Positions 43,337 to 54,492 are shown, counted from the first letter of the stretch. The stretch: 64,000 nt of DNA from Harmothoe impar (GCA_947462335.1 OX381710.1:60520842-60584841), one strand, 5' to 3'. Notes: generated by a model not told the origin, from the sequence alone. A program made the numbers and translations.

Positions 43337-43630
43337 GACGAAGCAGTCCTGGTTCAATCTAGTGATTGGGGTAGGGTAATGCTGGGAGTCAGCCGGGCCT
43401 GCACTGACTGGCGACTATACGAGGAGGGGAGGTTTATATACCCCCTTTGGATGTGAAATGGACATGGTCACGTGTCGGTTGGCTCCCGCCTGAAACGTGG
43501 TGCGCAGTACCCGAGAGAGGACAGTCGCCCCCTCTGGGATACCGCCCACACTAACGCCAGGCGGGAACAACCCGAACTTAACCCTCCTCGGTCACCTGGA
43601 TATAAATGATTACCGTAGTAAACCCCTACA
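43337..43630 (-). repeat. Ty3-C 5' LTR remnant (U3 and start of R)
   Basis: 294 bases matching 25,485-25,777 with a single indel. The last 121 bases of the LTR, the PBS and the leader are absent; gag follows within 15 bases. The TATA (43,433-43,440) and TCAGT (43,403-43,407) pair is retained. Confidence 0.9.
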
Positions 43631-44218
43631 ACACTAACGCTGGCCCGGGAGCCAATGGCCCGTAATTTTGGGTGCGGGCCCGTAGTTTTCTACAGAAATA
43701 CCTTCTCATGGGCCCCGGTGGCCCACAGAGAATTTTGCTAGATGTTTGAGGGGAATATACCTAACAGGTATAGGCATGTAATATGCCATTTGAAAGAGGA
43801 AAACAAGAGCAAATGAGCCAATTTGATTTCATCTTAACAGAGATAAATCAAGAAAATATTATGACTTTCTCTTTGAAAAAAGTGAATTTTGTTCCCGGGC
43901 CCACAGCTGAAATTGCGGGCCCATAGATTTCTGGGGATGTGGGCCCGGGTGGCCCACAGCTGAAAAAGTTAGTGTCTACCCCTGCATTACTATAGCTCAA
44001 AGGGGTCGGCCGCACTCAATGTCAACTTGCCTAAGGGGGGGACCAAAAATATTTCGACCCGCTCACAAGAAAATCCGACCCCCCCCCCCGTTGTTAAAAA
44101 AAACCACTCCCTAAAGTGTTTTTAAACTCTTTTTACCTAAACACTTGTATATACATTGCTATAGAAGTGTTTAGAATAACAGACACAATTAGTGTTTAGA
44201 TTTAGGATCTAAACACTT

Positions 44219-45265
44219 TGTCTACAGTGTATATTCACATGGTAAAGTCATTAAATCTATGAGAGGAGGACACAGTTATAGAGTCTTATATATATATTGT
44301 TATAATATCCTTTATTGGCATTGGAAAAGTATTTTTTGACTTCGGCTGATGGTTATACGTCCATGATATGTAGGAAATCTTCCCCTTCATTTTATGTCGT
44401 GGCTCTTTTATTATTTGAATATATACAAGAGGTAATTTAGCACCAATAGCTTGGCATATATTCTTGTAATTAGTATCACTACTCGTGTAATATCTATACA
44501 TATTGTACATCTGCATTAGACTATCTGCAGTCGTTAGCTGAACAGGGAAATCGAACTACTAGCATAATTTCTTAACTCATTAAAAAGACATCTGATATTG
44601 ATTGACCTTACATACCGATATGTAGACAACCCTACCCCTTATTCCCCAATTCCAAATCCTAGTAGTGCTTGTAGCATTGCTTTTTGCCCAGATTTCCGTT
44701 TTGACATGAATTTACGTGAAGGAAAATATTCGACCTTTTTTTTCCAGACCGACATATTCTACCCGGTATAAATGTGGCTACTTCTATTATAAGTATTATT
44801 GCACAAATGGTTGTGTATCACACCTGAGGCGGGCGCCGACCTTGCTCCACTACCAGCGACTTTTAGCAGTACTACAGGCGCCCTCAATGGTTGTGTATCA
44901 CACCTGAGGCGGGCGCAGAAATATATGTATAATTTCTTTGAAACTCTATTTTTTTTTTTTCTTTTTTTATTACAAAGGTAGAAGTTGGACTTTATTATCT
45001 ATTCGTTAAAATAATTCTAGGGCCATTTTTTAACATATATATATGCACTTTAAAAATGAGGCGTTTTCACCCAGGGTCGAACCCGGGACCTGTATCTATT
45101 GGTTAAGTATTATATTGATCGGAAACAACCGTCTCTAAGGTCATGTGACCTTGCCTATCTTAGTCAGGGCACTTATATCGTCAATAAAGTTCGGAAGGTA
45201 CATGTAGTTATCCTTAGTCTCAAACAAGAAACTTCACATATATCACACCTTCATATATCACATTC
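44219..45265. other. Intergenic; direct repeat and tRNA-like B box
   Basis: No gene. A 31-base direct repeat beginning AATGGTTGTGTATCACACCT is at about 44,806-44,837 and 44,886-44,917. On the minus strand, 45,065-45,090 reads GTCCCGGGTTCGACCCTGGG, a good T-arm/B-box of a tRNA. No complete cloverleaf could be drawn, so it is probably a SINE or tRNA relic. Confidence 0.45.
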
Positions 45266-45660
45266 AGGCCGTTTTATTTTGATAACTTGGATTACGGATC
45301 CGCCTCCGAGATTTTTGGCATTTTGCAAAAAAAAAAAAAGTTTTATTTTTTTTTTTTACCTTTCCCCTTCGAGATTTTTTTGAGAATTTTCCTTAAAAAA
45401 AAAAAAAGTACATGTTGACCAGTAAAATGTAAAATGAGGCCTTTCAGATTGGGGATATTACTCAACATATCTTCCTTAGATTACCAAAAAATGATGTTTT
45501 TGATGCCTTTTTTTTTTTTTTTTTTATTCCTCTGCCCTTCGGGAAATTTTTTGATCCGGCCCCTCCTGTAGGGCAGCTTTTTTTTTTTTTTTTTTCCTCT
45601 GCCCTTCGAAAAATTTAGAGCCAAAAGCCCGTAATCCAAGTTATCAAAAAAAGGTGGCCT
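45266..45660. mobile_element. TIR element, 395 bp, A/T-homopolymer rich
   Basis: The left AGGCCGTTTTATTTTGATAA then CTTGGATTACGG is inverted at the right as CCGTAATCCAAGTTATCAAA and GGTGGCCT. Inside are long A and T runs and repeated CTCTGCCCTTCG segments. No target duplication recognised. Confidence 0.65.
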
Positions 45661-45736
45661 CACAAATAAGCATAGCAAAGAAACAAAGTTCGAACACATG
45701 AACAGTCATGTATATATGTATAAGATAAGCCTTATT

Positions 45737-46448
45737 TCACACCCGACAAAAGAGGATTTCCGCCAAGAATCCTGCAGAGTCTGCTCGGTCAAAATCAAAG
45801 GTGACTCCGTCACATGTGATGCAGCGGTATCCACCTCGACCACGCTTACAGCTGCCCTGGTCATGGTCCCCAAAGAAGTTAAAGGTGACTATAATTGTGT
45901 ACCACAGAGCGGCCCTGAACACTACATTCTCTGGGAACATAGTGTGTATAACATCACCCGAGCGATCATCGCTAATGGGAATGGTTGCATTGAGTAAGGC
46001 TCGCTTGTCCTGTTTAATTGTCACTGAGATTTCTGCCAACGGATCATAGCTAGTCGAACCGTTCACTCCTAGCCCCTTGAAAAGTATGGGTTTGTCAGAC
46101 TGCATCTTCATAATGCTACAGTCCCCCGAGTAAACATTGGACTTGCCGAAGGCAGTGAACCGCTTTAGTATAGAGGGCATGGGTCGCTGCCTGTAGGTGG
46201 TTGGAAAGTCTAGTTTCTTGATGATCTCACACAAGTGGTCGCACTCCTCAACAGTCATATACTCAAACACACAACACTTCTCCTCTGCAGTCAGTATGCG
46301 TGTCTTAGCGACCACATTGGCAAAGTCAGAGAGCTCCATGGTAGGGAAGCGGATCAGGAAGAGCGCGTCGCCAAGCACTGCCCGGATGCCCTCTGTCTCG
46401 TTGTCTTGTCCCTTCCGCTTGCACTCCTGTTCAGCCCACTTCATGCAT
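45737..46448 (-). CDS. BTBD6-like: BTBD1/2/3/6-like gene, last exon (BACK end, PHR domain)
   Basis: Splice acceptor CAG at 46,451-46,449, then one base completing a Gly codon, then CMKWAEQECKRKG. The end of the BACK domain (AVLGDALFLIRFPTMELSDF, ILTAEEKCCVFEY) is followed by the PHR domain (RFTAFGKSNVYSGDCSIMKM, ILFKGLGVNG, EISVTIKQ, TMFPENVVFRAALWYTIIV, NFFGDHDQ, GFLAEILF) and a stop at 45,737. BTB-BACK-PHR proteins are adaptors for cullin-3 ubiquitin ligases (family knowledge). The exon has no stops or shifts. A BTB domain gene of the same family, not necessarily the BTBD6 orthologue. Confidence 0.88.
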
Positions 46449-47987
46449 CTGTATATACAAGCGAAGCACACTGGTTTATTAAAGTAAGGTTTTTTTGGAT
46501 GGTCTAGATTTAAAATAGTGCATTCTGGTGTATTTTGGCACAAAAATATATGTGCCAAAAATATATCAAAGCTCAACTCTGCATAGTCTCTATGATATAG
46601 GCTGGATGGAAGATTTATTTTGGAGAGGTTCTGGGAAAATTTGAAACTCTAGACTTGAAATGGTGCATTCTAGTGCATTTTGGCCAAAAAAAAGATATTA
46701 CAGCTCATATCATCTAGCATCTATGATTAGGGTTGGAACTTTTTTTGGTAGGAAAGTTTTTCACAAAATTTAAAAATCTAGACTTAAAACAGTGCATTCT
46801 GGCCAATAATGTATCAAAGCTCAGATCTGTATTATCCAGACTCAATGATTTGGGATGGAATCTTTTTGGAAGGAAATGCTTTGAGAATTTTTTGAAATTC
46901 CAGATTTGAACTGGTGCAATCAGCTGGTTCATTGGCAAAAAATATAGCAAAGCTCTGGTCTGTCACTGTTCTCAATGATTGGGGCTGAAAAGGTATTTTT
47001 TGGAGAAACAGGCTTTGGGAAAATTTTGAAATTTTAGACATGATCATTGATTGTTGATTTTTGGCAAATAAACTACAGGTCTTTATCTGTTCTCTATGAT
47101 TGGGGCTAGAACCTTGTGTTTTGAGGAAAGTTTGGAGGAAAGTTTTAGAAAATTCTGAAATTCTACTAGACTTTAAAAGTGGTGCATTCTAGTGTATTTT
47201 GGCCAAAAATGTATCAAATCTCAGGTCTTTTATTATCCAGTTATTATTGGGATGGAACTTAGTTTTTGAAGGGAAAGGTTTCAGGACAATTTTTTAATTC
47301 TAGACTTGAAATGATTAGAGCTCGAATCCAATTTTTTGAAGGGAAAAGTTTTGCAATGTCTAAAAATCTTAAATGGTGCATCTAGTACATTTTGGCACAA
47401 ATATATTCAGATCTGTATTTGTACATTTGGGGCTGGGACAATCTGCTCTTTTGATGCTTAACTTATGCACTTCCCCTTCACCCCCAACATAAATATTTAA
47501 TTAAGGCGTGCCTGTCGCCCCCCCCCCCCCCCCCCACCTTCACCTTCACCTTCAGAGTGGAGTCGGGAACAGGTACTGGACCCTAAAAATAGAGTTTAGT
47601 GTGCATTTGCAAATTACATTTCAAAACTGTACAAGGGGGGTTTGGGGGCATCCCCCCCCCCCCCCCAAGAAATTTTTGAAAATCAATAAGGCAAATGGTG
47701 CAACAATTTGATCTTCTGGTCTGCTGAAATTGCCAAGCCCCGCCCCCCTACATAAAGGTGAACAAATTTCTCTTTGGATCTGGACAAATCTCATGAAGTG
47801 CCAAAGATATCACCATTTTCAGCTTTTTTTCCAAATCTTCAAAAAATTGGAGTGTTTTGTTACGAAATATAGGAGTTTTTGCCCAAATATAGGAGAATAT
47901 AGGAGGAAATGGGAAACTGTTGACAGCCTGCCATCTATATAGAATCTTAAACACATTTATTTCTATCATAATGGCCAATCAACACAC
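46449..47987 (-). other. BTBD-like gene intron with diverged tandem repeats
   Basis: Donor GTGTGT at 47,987, acceptor CAG at 46,449. About 46,490-47,420 is made of roughly eight diverged units of about 115 bases containing TAGACTTGAAATGGTGCATT and CTATGATTGGGGCTGGAA-type parts. Further towards the donor are poly-C runs at 47,517-47,536 and 47,651-47,666. Confidence 0.7.
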
Positions 47988-48314
47988 CCTTTGAAAAGCT
48001 CGAGCTCTGAGATGGTCAACTTGTCAAACTCTAAGATGCGGATGAGTGTGCTCTTCTGGATCTCCAACAGCCCTGATGACTTGAAGATATCCTCTGTGCG
48101 CGTCTCAATGAAACACGAACATTTCTCTATCAGGTCTGTTTCATCGTAAAAGATGCTCTGTTCAAAGATGAGTCCGACATTTTCGGGTGAGAGGTGGTCT
48201 TCTAAGAACTGCACGCATGTTTCAGCAAGTGTTGGTACCATGTACTTCTTGGAGGCGTAGAGAGCTGGTAGTACCAGGTCTGGTGTCAGCTCGGCCTTGT
48301 CCGTGTAGAGGAAC
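47988..48314 (-). CDS. BTBD6-like: BTBD1/2/3/6-like gene, middle exon (BTB end, BACK start)
   Basis: The acceptor CTGCAG ends at 48,315. The exon begins with one base completing an Arg codon and continues FLYTDKAELTPDLVLPALYA, SKKYMVPTLAETCVQFLEDH, GLIFEQSIFYDETDLIEKC, and LIRILEFDKLTISELELFKG, ending in phase 2 before GTGTGT. Length 327. The content is the last part of BTB (a YTD/YAAKKY-type block) and the first BACK helices. Phases fit both neighbouring exons exactly, which supports the gene model. Confidence 0.88.
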
Positions 48315-48628
48315 CTGCAGTGTCAACAGCACTCTATCTGACATCAAGCCGTACTGCACAACCCCTGCTACTTCCCGTAACGACATAGTGGTAAAGAACG
48401 ATGGCCTTTTGGCCTGTTACTCAAAGATCCTACCTGTTCTTACCTGCAGTCAAGAACCCTTTTACTGATTGAATTAATCCCAAATCTAATTATCTAGGAT
48501 TCTTTTAGAAATAGGGTAAACTATGGCATATACCAGTTGCGTCCTACAGGTTAAACTATGGGCGTTATGAGTTACCTGATACACTTAGTGTTTACCTACA
48601 CTCAATGAATCGGCCATCTTTACCTTAC

Positions 48629-49323
48629 CTTAACAACTGCCCCCGGGGGGGGCACTTTGTATATTTTGTATACACATGTGTGCGGCTGGGAAGGCTACTT
48701 TTTCTACAAAATCGCCCTAACAAGGGTCCACTTTTCAAGGAAAAATCGCCCTAACAAGGGTGCACTTTTTTGAAAATCGCCCTAACAAGGGTCTATTTTT
48801 CACAAAAATGTCCGGGTTTTCACCAATATTTGCCAGTTTTCGCCAAAAATATCACAGTTTTCGACTAAAACCTCCGCAAGAGGGTAATTTTTTCAGCAGA
48901 TTTAAACAAACATGGTCTATGTTATCTTTTTTTTTCCGAAACCTAGGCCCTTTTGGCCGAAAATGCCCTAACAAGGGTAACTTTTTGGCTATTTTATCAG
49001 TTTTTAACCAAAACCTAGGCACTTTTGCCCAAAAATGCCCTAACAAGGGTAACTTTTTGGCATCAGAATCGCCCTAACAAGGGTAAGGGTTGTCAGAGGT
49101 CCAGCCGCACACCCCTGTCAAAAAAAATTCAAGTGCCCCCCCCGGGCAACTGCCGGAACGCATCTGCATCAATATCTGTCACCTCTATGGGCACGTTGAT
49201 GTCCTGCAGGTCGCCACATAACATAGCGAAGAACACCGGGCTGCGGGAGATGAGGACGAACTTGTGTGCCCCGATCTTCTCCTGGTCGTTTGTCCCAACA
49301 AGGAACTCTACATCACATGCCAC
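48629..49323 (-). pseudogene. BTBD6-like: BTBD1/2/3/6-like gene, BTB exon split by a MITE
   Basis: The acceptor AACAG ends at 49,324. The exon encodes VACDVEFLVGTNDQEKIGA, HKFVLISRSPVFFAMLCGDL and VPIEVTDIDADAFRQL (49,323-49,147), the core of a BTB domain. A 505-bp MITE with one extra copy of CAACTGCC follows. The last five exon bases (TTAAG) and the donor GTAAGG then appear at 48,633-48,627. Without the MITE, phase and protein continuity with the next exon are perfect. With it, the frame hits a stop within five codons unless the MITE is spliced out. The first exon, with the start codon, was not found to the right. Confidence 0.82.
48642..49146. mobile_element. 505-bp MITE in the BTB exon, 8-bp target
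   Basis: Ends CCCGGGGGGGGCACTTTG and, at the right, AAGTGCCCCCCCCGGG. The target duplication CAACTGCC is at 48,634-48,641 and 49,147-49,154, and an 8-bp duplication fits the hAT superfamily. The interior has about seven ATCGCCCTAACAAGGGT units. No coding capacity. Confidence 0.85.
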
Positions 49324-50608
49324 CTGTTAGGTAGTCATAGCATTGGGAGCCACATTAGAGTTAGACCTCATGTATGTAATTGCAGCCGGGTACGTGGCTA
49401 TAATAAATGTGTGCCGTACCTTGATTATCATCTCCATGATTATTATAAATGTAGCTATTGCAAGAAAGTGGGTATTCAGTCACGTTATCACGTACTCCCT
49501 CTAATGCATCATCTGCCCTCAGGCGATTCTTCTTTATTTTTCTCAGGTGCTTTTGATTATCTTAAGTGATTTGTTTGCCCTGGGTTTTGTTTAAGCACTT
49601 ACCGTACTTAGATTAAATAGGCCCCATTCCACCTTCATATTTTAAGCTTGGGAATGCATTTCAGAGCATTCCCTTCTGAGTACTGACTCTCTATGAACTG
49701 ACATTTTTACGTTTCTATAATCATGGGTGGTCTATACATGCACTATGTGGTTCTTGCTCATCCCCCCAAAAGTTGGCAAAACCCACCACCACTACTTTAT
49801 TATGATTTTGAAAACTTAGGTTTTTCGACATGGCAACTACAAGAATTATGCTTCGGATTTTAACCCATCGTAATATATTCATCGCTGGGGGTTTTCACGT
49901 TTCAACGACTAGTATGAATATTTACCTGATTATCGAACATGAACTTGTTGCAGTCCTGAAGAGACCTGTGCAGTTGCCAATCTTGTGGCTCTGAAGGATC
50001 TAGAGACATTTTGGAGTTGGGCTTTTTATTGTTTTCGAGTGCCAGACACCTCGACATCACTGTTCCAGGTTACACGCCTTCCAGGCCTGGATAAAGATTA
50101 AACTTGTTTCATAATGATATGAAAATATATTTTATTGACAATTAAAAGGGAGTCATTTCTGACTATGTGTCATACATAAAGGTTACATATAACCTATCTA
50201 GATCTACTGACTACACTACACTATAAGACAAATAGTGATGTACTACACTATGATACAAGACTACATGTAATGACCAAACTTGCAAAGTGACAGCTGACAG
50301 CAACCATGTGCCTCTACATGGGTACCCACATTTTTTACCATGTCGCCATGTCGAATTTTAGCAAAAGGAGCTAAAAGGGCTGTGTCGTCATGTCGAATTT
50401 TATGCATATAGAATATACTATGGCCTGATAAAAATGTATGTGTCGCCCGTGTCGACCTAACTTGGACACCCATGCTACTTGCAGATATAGCGTAGGTATC
50501 ATATAATTCCGACCTTGACATCATAAGGGTGGAATACACAGTATAAATATGTGTATTCAAGTATAAATATGTGTATTCAACCGTCAGGTTGAGAGATCCC
50601 TTTGAAGT
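49324..50608. other. No gene seen; expected first exon not found
   Basis: The upstream part of the BTBD-like gene should lie here or further right, but no coding block with a start codon and donor was recognised. At 50,330-50,460 short CCATGTCGCCATGTCGAATT-type repeats resemble those at 19,200-19,340. Confidence 0.45.
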
Positions 50609-51150
50609 TGGGTGTGTATTTCGTGGCTCCAGAGGGGTCAAAAGCGACCTGGCGACCTGGGCCGTTTTGGAGGTGACTTTCGACCTAAGGGAGTGATCAT
50701 TTTTTAACAACAGGGGGGGGGGGGGTGGTTTTCCGCGCGGAACGCACGAAATTTTTTTCACCCCCCCCGGTCAACGGGTCAAAATTTTTTACCCCCCCCC
50801 CCTACGGGTCAGAAATCGGCGCGCGCGCGGGCCCTTTGAAGCATAGTAACGCGCGGGCTTTTTGGCCCAAAACAGGTTAAATTTTTTTGACCCCCCAAGA
50901 GGGGTCCAAATTTTTTACACCCCCCCAGGTCAAGGGGTCCAAAATTTTTTGCCCCCCCCCCAAACCAACCCCCCCCCCCCCCTGTTGATAAAAAATGATC
51001 ACTCCCTAATGCAATAATAAAAGTGACCTGGCGACTTTTAGATAAAATTGACAATACTTAATGGGGTCCAAAATTGCGACTTTGTGACCTGGACCCCTTA
51101 ATTTCGGCGACTTTCCGACCTCACGGGGGGACCCCTCTGCACCCCCTATT
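50609..51150. mobile_element. MITE-like element with GGGGTC ends, host of next entry
   Basis: The left CCAGAGGGGTCAAAAGCGAC is inverted at the right as GACCCCTCTGCACCCCCTA. Repeated GACCTGGCGACTTT motifs lie inside. Related short elements with GGGGTGCAGATGGGTC ends lie at about 55,028-55,123 and 59,788-59,886. The left edge is imprecise. Confidence 0.5.
50690..51006. mobile_element. Harbinger-like MITE, 317 bp, second family member
   Basis: Ends GGGAGTGATCATTTTTTAAC and, inverted, GTTGATAAAAAATGATCACT-CCC, with TAA on each side (50,687-50,689; 51,007-51,009). Inside are C and G homopolymer blocks and repeated GGTCCAAAATTTTTT segments. Same family as 25,221-44,114. Confidence 0.82.
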
Positions 51151-51997
51151 TCCGAACACACAAGGCAGAGGGCGTGGACGTGGTTTTAATCCCTTAATTG
51201 GTGGTAATTAGTAGATGTGTACCGGGTATTAGAACTAGCGCAATGTAGCGCAGGTCACGAATGGTTATCAAGACGCTACCCAATTAAAATTAGATGCTGA
51301 TATATTATAAAGTTGTGATAAATAAGTCTACTTACGCAATAGAAAGACAACTTGAGGGGAAAGTGAATGTTTACAACTTTGCAGAGGAAAGCACAGTTAA
51401 ATCTACATCCGGTAATACTCCGCTTTTACACTAGTTGGGGCCACCGTCGGCGAGACCGGACGCTCTTGGTCTCAGAGAAGGAAATGCTTCTACTATATAC
51501 TTTAATATAGCGGAAAACCCGATAACTGCAACCAGGACATTCACAATTTCTGAAATTCACCATTGACCTGAAAGATACATCCTTTCTTCAAAACATTTCC
51601 CACAAAAATTAGCTACTGACCACGGAAAATCAGAACACTGGTCTGTATCGTAAAACCACCTGAATTTCGCCTGAATTTGCACTGAATAAATTGCATTTTC
51701 GCAGATTCCCAATCTAGCCTTTGAAAAAAATGGAAACTCACTGAGAATCCCTTTCCTATTATTTGATTGAAATTGGCAGACATTCAGCAGCATGTGTGTA
51801 GGTTTTCATAATATTAGCATCATTTCCAAATTATTTATGGACCATTCAGTGCTCCTGCAGTATTCACTTCTGACCAGAATCGTATATGACTCTCAGTTTT
51901 CTGCGGGATTACCCTCTATGAGACCTCTTGGCCATCACCCTGACGTATTTACAAAGGTTAAGGTCACGGGTTCCGCTTCCGGTTCCGCTTTTTGTTG
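51151..51997. other. No gene seen
   Basis: Unassigned AT-rich sequence up to the start of the 4.8-kb repeat. No convincing coding block. Confidence 0.4.
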
Positions 51998-52920
51998 GCG
52001 CTCTCCGGTGGAAAGAGTCCTGAAAGGAGTAGGGGAAGATGGGGGAATACGGGACACCTAAGGGTTTTCATGCAATTTCTGGCTTACTGGTGACCATAAG
52101 TGAAATATTTTTTTACCTACGTTTTAAGCATTCCTCTTTTATATTTAACTGTGTTGAGGAAAAAATTCCTCAAACCCCCTAAAGTACAATGGTTGCAGTT
52201 AATAATTTCAAAGATTTTGTGACCCATATTACCCCACCGTGGGGTAATACGGGTCGCCATTGTGGGGTAAGACGGAACGGAATAGGAATCGTCAGTGAAA
52301 ATGGCCAAATATCTTTCATGCATAGGTGGAATTCTTTGAATGAGAAGCCTTTGACGTACCATAACAAAATATATGATGATTTAAACTGTCGCAAAACATT
52401 ATAAAGATACTTTGTTACATCAATGAGTGCTATATGCCTATTCCTTTCGACATAATTTGTCAAAATATAAAAGAATTAGCAAAATTTGTCAAAAATGGAG
52501 TGTTTACATTGTTTCCATGGTAACCAGGATGTCATGATATACCCAAAACCTTACCTAGAAGATGGGGCTCCTATATAGCTTTAATTTAAGCTATTTTGTG
52601 ACCATTTATGTTGAGATGCACACTAGAAACCGCAAAAATTGTAAATTGTCCTTGATATTGAAATTGACCTTGAAGTTTCACGTATTTTCATGCCGCCATT
52701 TTGGAAAATGGCCGCCACACAACGCAAGACCATATGCGAATTTAAAACATGAAAAAAATCTCACGAAGAACTAAGTTTATTTACATATCTTGAAAAAAAG
52801 TAGTTTCTACAAAGACACTCTTTCGTGTGGAAAGTTTAAATATTAGGATTACCCTCACTGAAACCCCAAGGAGGACTAGAACAATTCAGACGCCCCCATC
52901 TGCCGACGGTCACCAAAGGA

Positions 52921-53147
52921 ATAGACTAGTTCCAATCCCGACGCTCCGCTTTGGGACCAGTAACCGTTCAGCGTTGTAACGGGTTACGTTGCCGCGTTCT
53001 GTAACCAATCACCCCAAGCTGGCCCCATCTCGCACCATGTTAAATAGCGTCAATTAGAGAGCGCCGCTCGGAGCGGACCGCACAGTTACTTGTCCCTAAG
53101 TGAGGCGAGCGGTAGCCGCAGGAGCGCATGGGATTGGAACGAGTCTA
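52921..53147. mobile_element. 227-bp MITE with 10-bp target, in each 4.8-kb copy
   Basis: Ends TAGACTAGTTCCAATCCC and GGGATTGGAACGAGTCTA; ACCAAAGGAA is repeated at 52,911-52,920 and 53,148-53,157. GC-rich inside, with AGCGCCGCTCGGAGCGGACC. Further copies start at about 57,811 and 62,571 with the same flanks, so it was inserted before the large duplication. Confidence 0.82.
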
Positions 53148-53667
53148 ACCAAAGGAACTACATCGAATAACATGGCGCCAATAAACATTCCAGCACGGCT
53201 GAACAAAATCAAACCTACTGATGGTCTGCTACTTCTATAAATATATGACAGGCCATATTTACTTAAATAACCCTTTTCTCATGTTGTATAGCATAAAATA
53301 CACGCCTGTCAATGCAAAAATAAAAAGAAAGCACTCCTGCTTCAGCTGACAGATGGCACCGAAATATCTTCCCTCAACCACAGAATTATGAGTAGCGTGG
53401 CCGTGGGAGACCGGGGCTGCACCAAAAAGACCGTCTCACGCAGTGCGGGGCCACGGGAGGGGTGGGGCTTGGCAGCCGACTACTCATCCGGGTAACCTCG
53501 TCAACTCAAATGCGGGACTTGACTCGGTCATTATGGACCACTTCACATGGTGGGTGTATCCTCGCGCGACCTTTTACAGCTAAGTCCGTGTGCACATACA
53601 TTACATAATGTAGTCCGGCCATTTTTTCGGCTAGAAATCTAAAATGCCTCACTAAATAGCAACAGTA

Positions 53668-54492
53668 GGGTAAATGTGGGTAATATCGCGCACCTAGTGA
53701 CGATATTACCCAAATGTCCCTCACCAATCGAGTCCACTGTCATTAAGAACTATTTTATGTGCATTTCTTGAAAAAATAATCTAAAATAAAAAAAATGGAG
53801 AAAAAAAGATATGCCAATCATACCCCCCTGTATGGTAAGCAGGGGCTTTTAAAGATGGTTAAATGTTTGGGTTATATCGTCATGATTGTTGTTATATCGC
53901 TCACACCTTTGTGTTATATCACTCACCCATTGAAATACAGTGCATTTGACCATATGGGTAAATCCGCTCACCTGTTTTCACACCCAAAAGTGTGAGTGCA
54001 TTTGACCATATGGGTAAATCCGCTCACCTGTTTTTCACACCCAAAAGTGTGAAAACAGGGGTGCTTTAGCCAAAATGCTCTCACACCTGTATGGTGAGGA
54101 GCACTATACCCAAATTTGTACCAGTGTTAGACAACATATAAAGCTACCTCTAACCATAGTCCACTCATTTTATTGTTATTTGATATATTATTTTTTATTA
54201 TCTAAACAGGTGAGCGATATAACAACATGCCTGAGCGATATAAGCTCTATGGGAATTAGTAATAGAAACTGCTGATTTAGCAAGTATTAAAAATACCAAT
54301 TATTAGGTGATTTTGTTCATCTCTGGTTCCTGACATACATGTAACGCACAGGTAAAGAAAATACATTAAAATGATACTAAATAAAATGTGGCAAACTAAA
54401 AAAATAAATTAAAAATTAAAAAGTTTAAAATTGTGCCTTTTAGGGGGGGGTGCGCGATATTACCACATGCGCGATATTACCCACATTTACCC
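53668..54492. mobile_element. TIR element, TA target, first type, copy 1
   Basis: Ends GGGTAAATGTGGGTAATATC and inverted GATATTACCCACATTTACCC, TA on both sides. The second-last segment repeats GCGCGATATTACCACATGCG. The interior has repeated TTATATCGCTCACACC and CACACCCAAAAGTGTG hairpins. Homologues with the same place in the unit are 58,492-59,258 and 63,317 to the window end. No transposase seen; mariner-like by its TA target. Confidence 0.75.

Larger units (their letters stand above)
25364..43630 (-). mobile_element. Ty3-C: 18.3-kb Ty3/Gypsy element with accessory gene
   Basis: Minus strand. The order is a 5' LTR remnant (43,337-43,630), gag, pol, accessory zinc-finger gene, PPT, and 3' LTR (25,364-25,777). 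The target duplication is ACAC or ACACT (25,360-25,364; from 43,631), confirmed by the empty-site sequence of the host MITE's other end. Two later insertions (28,332-33,539 and 41,779-42,712) account for about 6.1 kb, so the element itself was about 12.2 kb, long for Ty3/Gypsy because of the accessory gene. The R-U5 part of the 5' LTR, PBS and gag start are deleted; gag, pol and accessory gene carry frameshifts. Confidence 0.9.
25351..43984. mobile_element. hAT-like MITE, about 360 bp, level 3 of nest
   Basis: Left end CAGGGGTAGACACTAAC (reassembled across the Ty3-C insertion at 25,363/43,631), right end GTTAGTGTCTACCCCTG to 43,984. CATTAC flanks both sides (25,345-25,350; 43,985-43,990). The interior has inverted GGGCCCG/CGGGCCC blocks near both ends (43,640-43,740 and 43,890-43,960). 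CAGGGG-type ends resemble hAT MITEs, though only 6 bases of target duplication match. Confidence 0.75.
25221..44114. mobile_element. Harbinger-like MITE, 251 bp, level 2 of nest
   Basis: Ends GGGAGTGGTCATTTGTTAAC (25,221) and, inverted at the right, GTTGTTAAAAAAAACCACTC-CC (to 44,111). The 3-bp target duplication is TAA at 25,218-25,220 and 44,112-44,114. Own DNA is 25,221-25,350 and 43,991-44,111, including G/C homopolymers. A second member at 50,690-51,006 has the same ends and TAA target. The 3-bp TAA target fits PIF/Harbinger. Confidence 0.8.
21139..44218. mobile_element. MITE-A, 403 bp, outermost host of the nest
   Basis: The left end starts AAGTGTTTAGAATTTAAACAC, and the inverted right end (44,218 leftwards) reads AAGTGTTTAGATCCTAAATC. 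A following block, ATTGTGTCCGTTATTTTAAA against ATTGTGTCTGTTATTCTAAA, extends the match. The element's own DNA is 21,139-21,326, 25,110-25,220 and 44,115-44,218. It is full of the palindrome AGTGTTTAGAATCTAAACAC. No target duplication is obvious. Confidence 0.7.

Noticed and set aside
45061..45140. tRNA gene
   Set aside because: Only the T-arm/B box is convincing; acceptor and anticodon stems do not pair, so it was kept only as a possible SINE relic.
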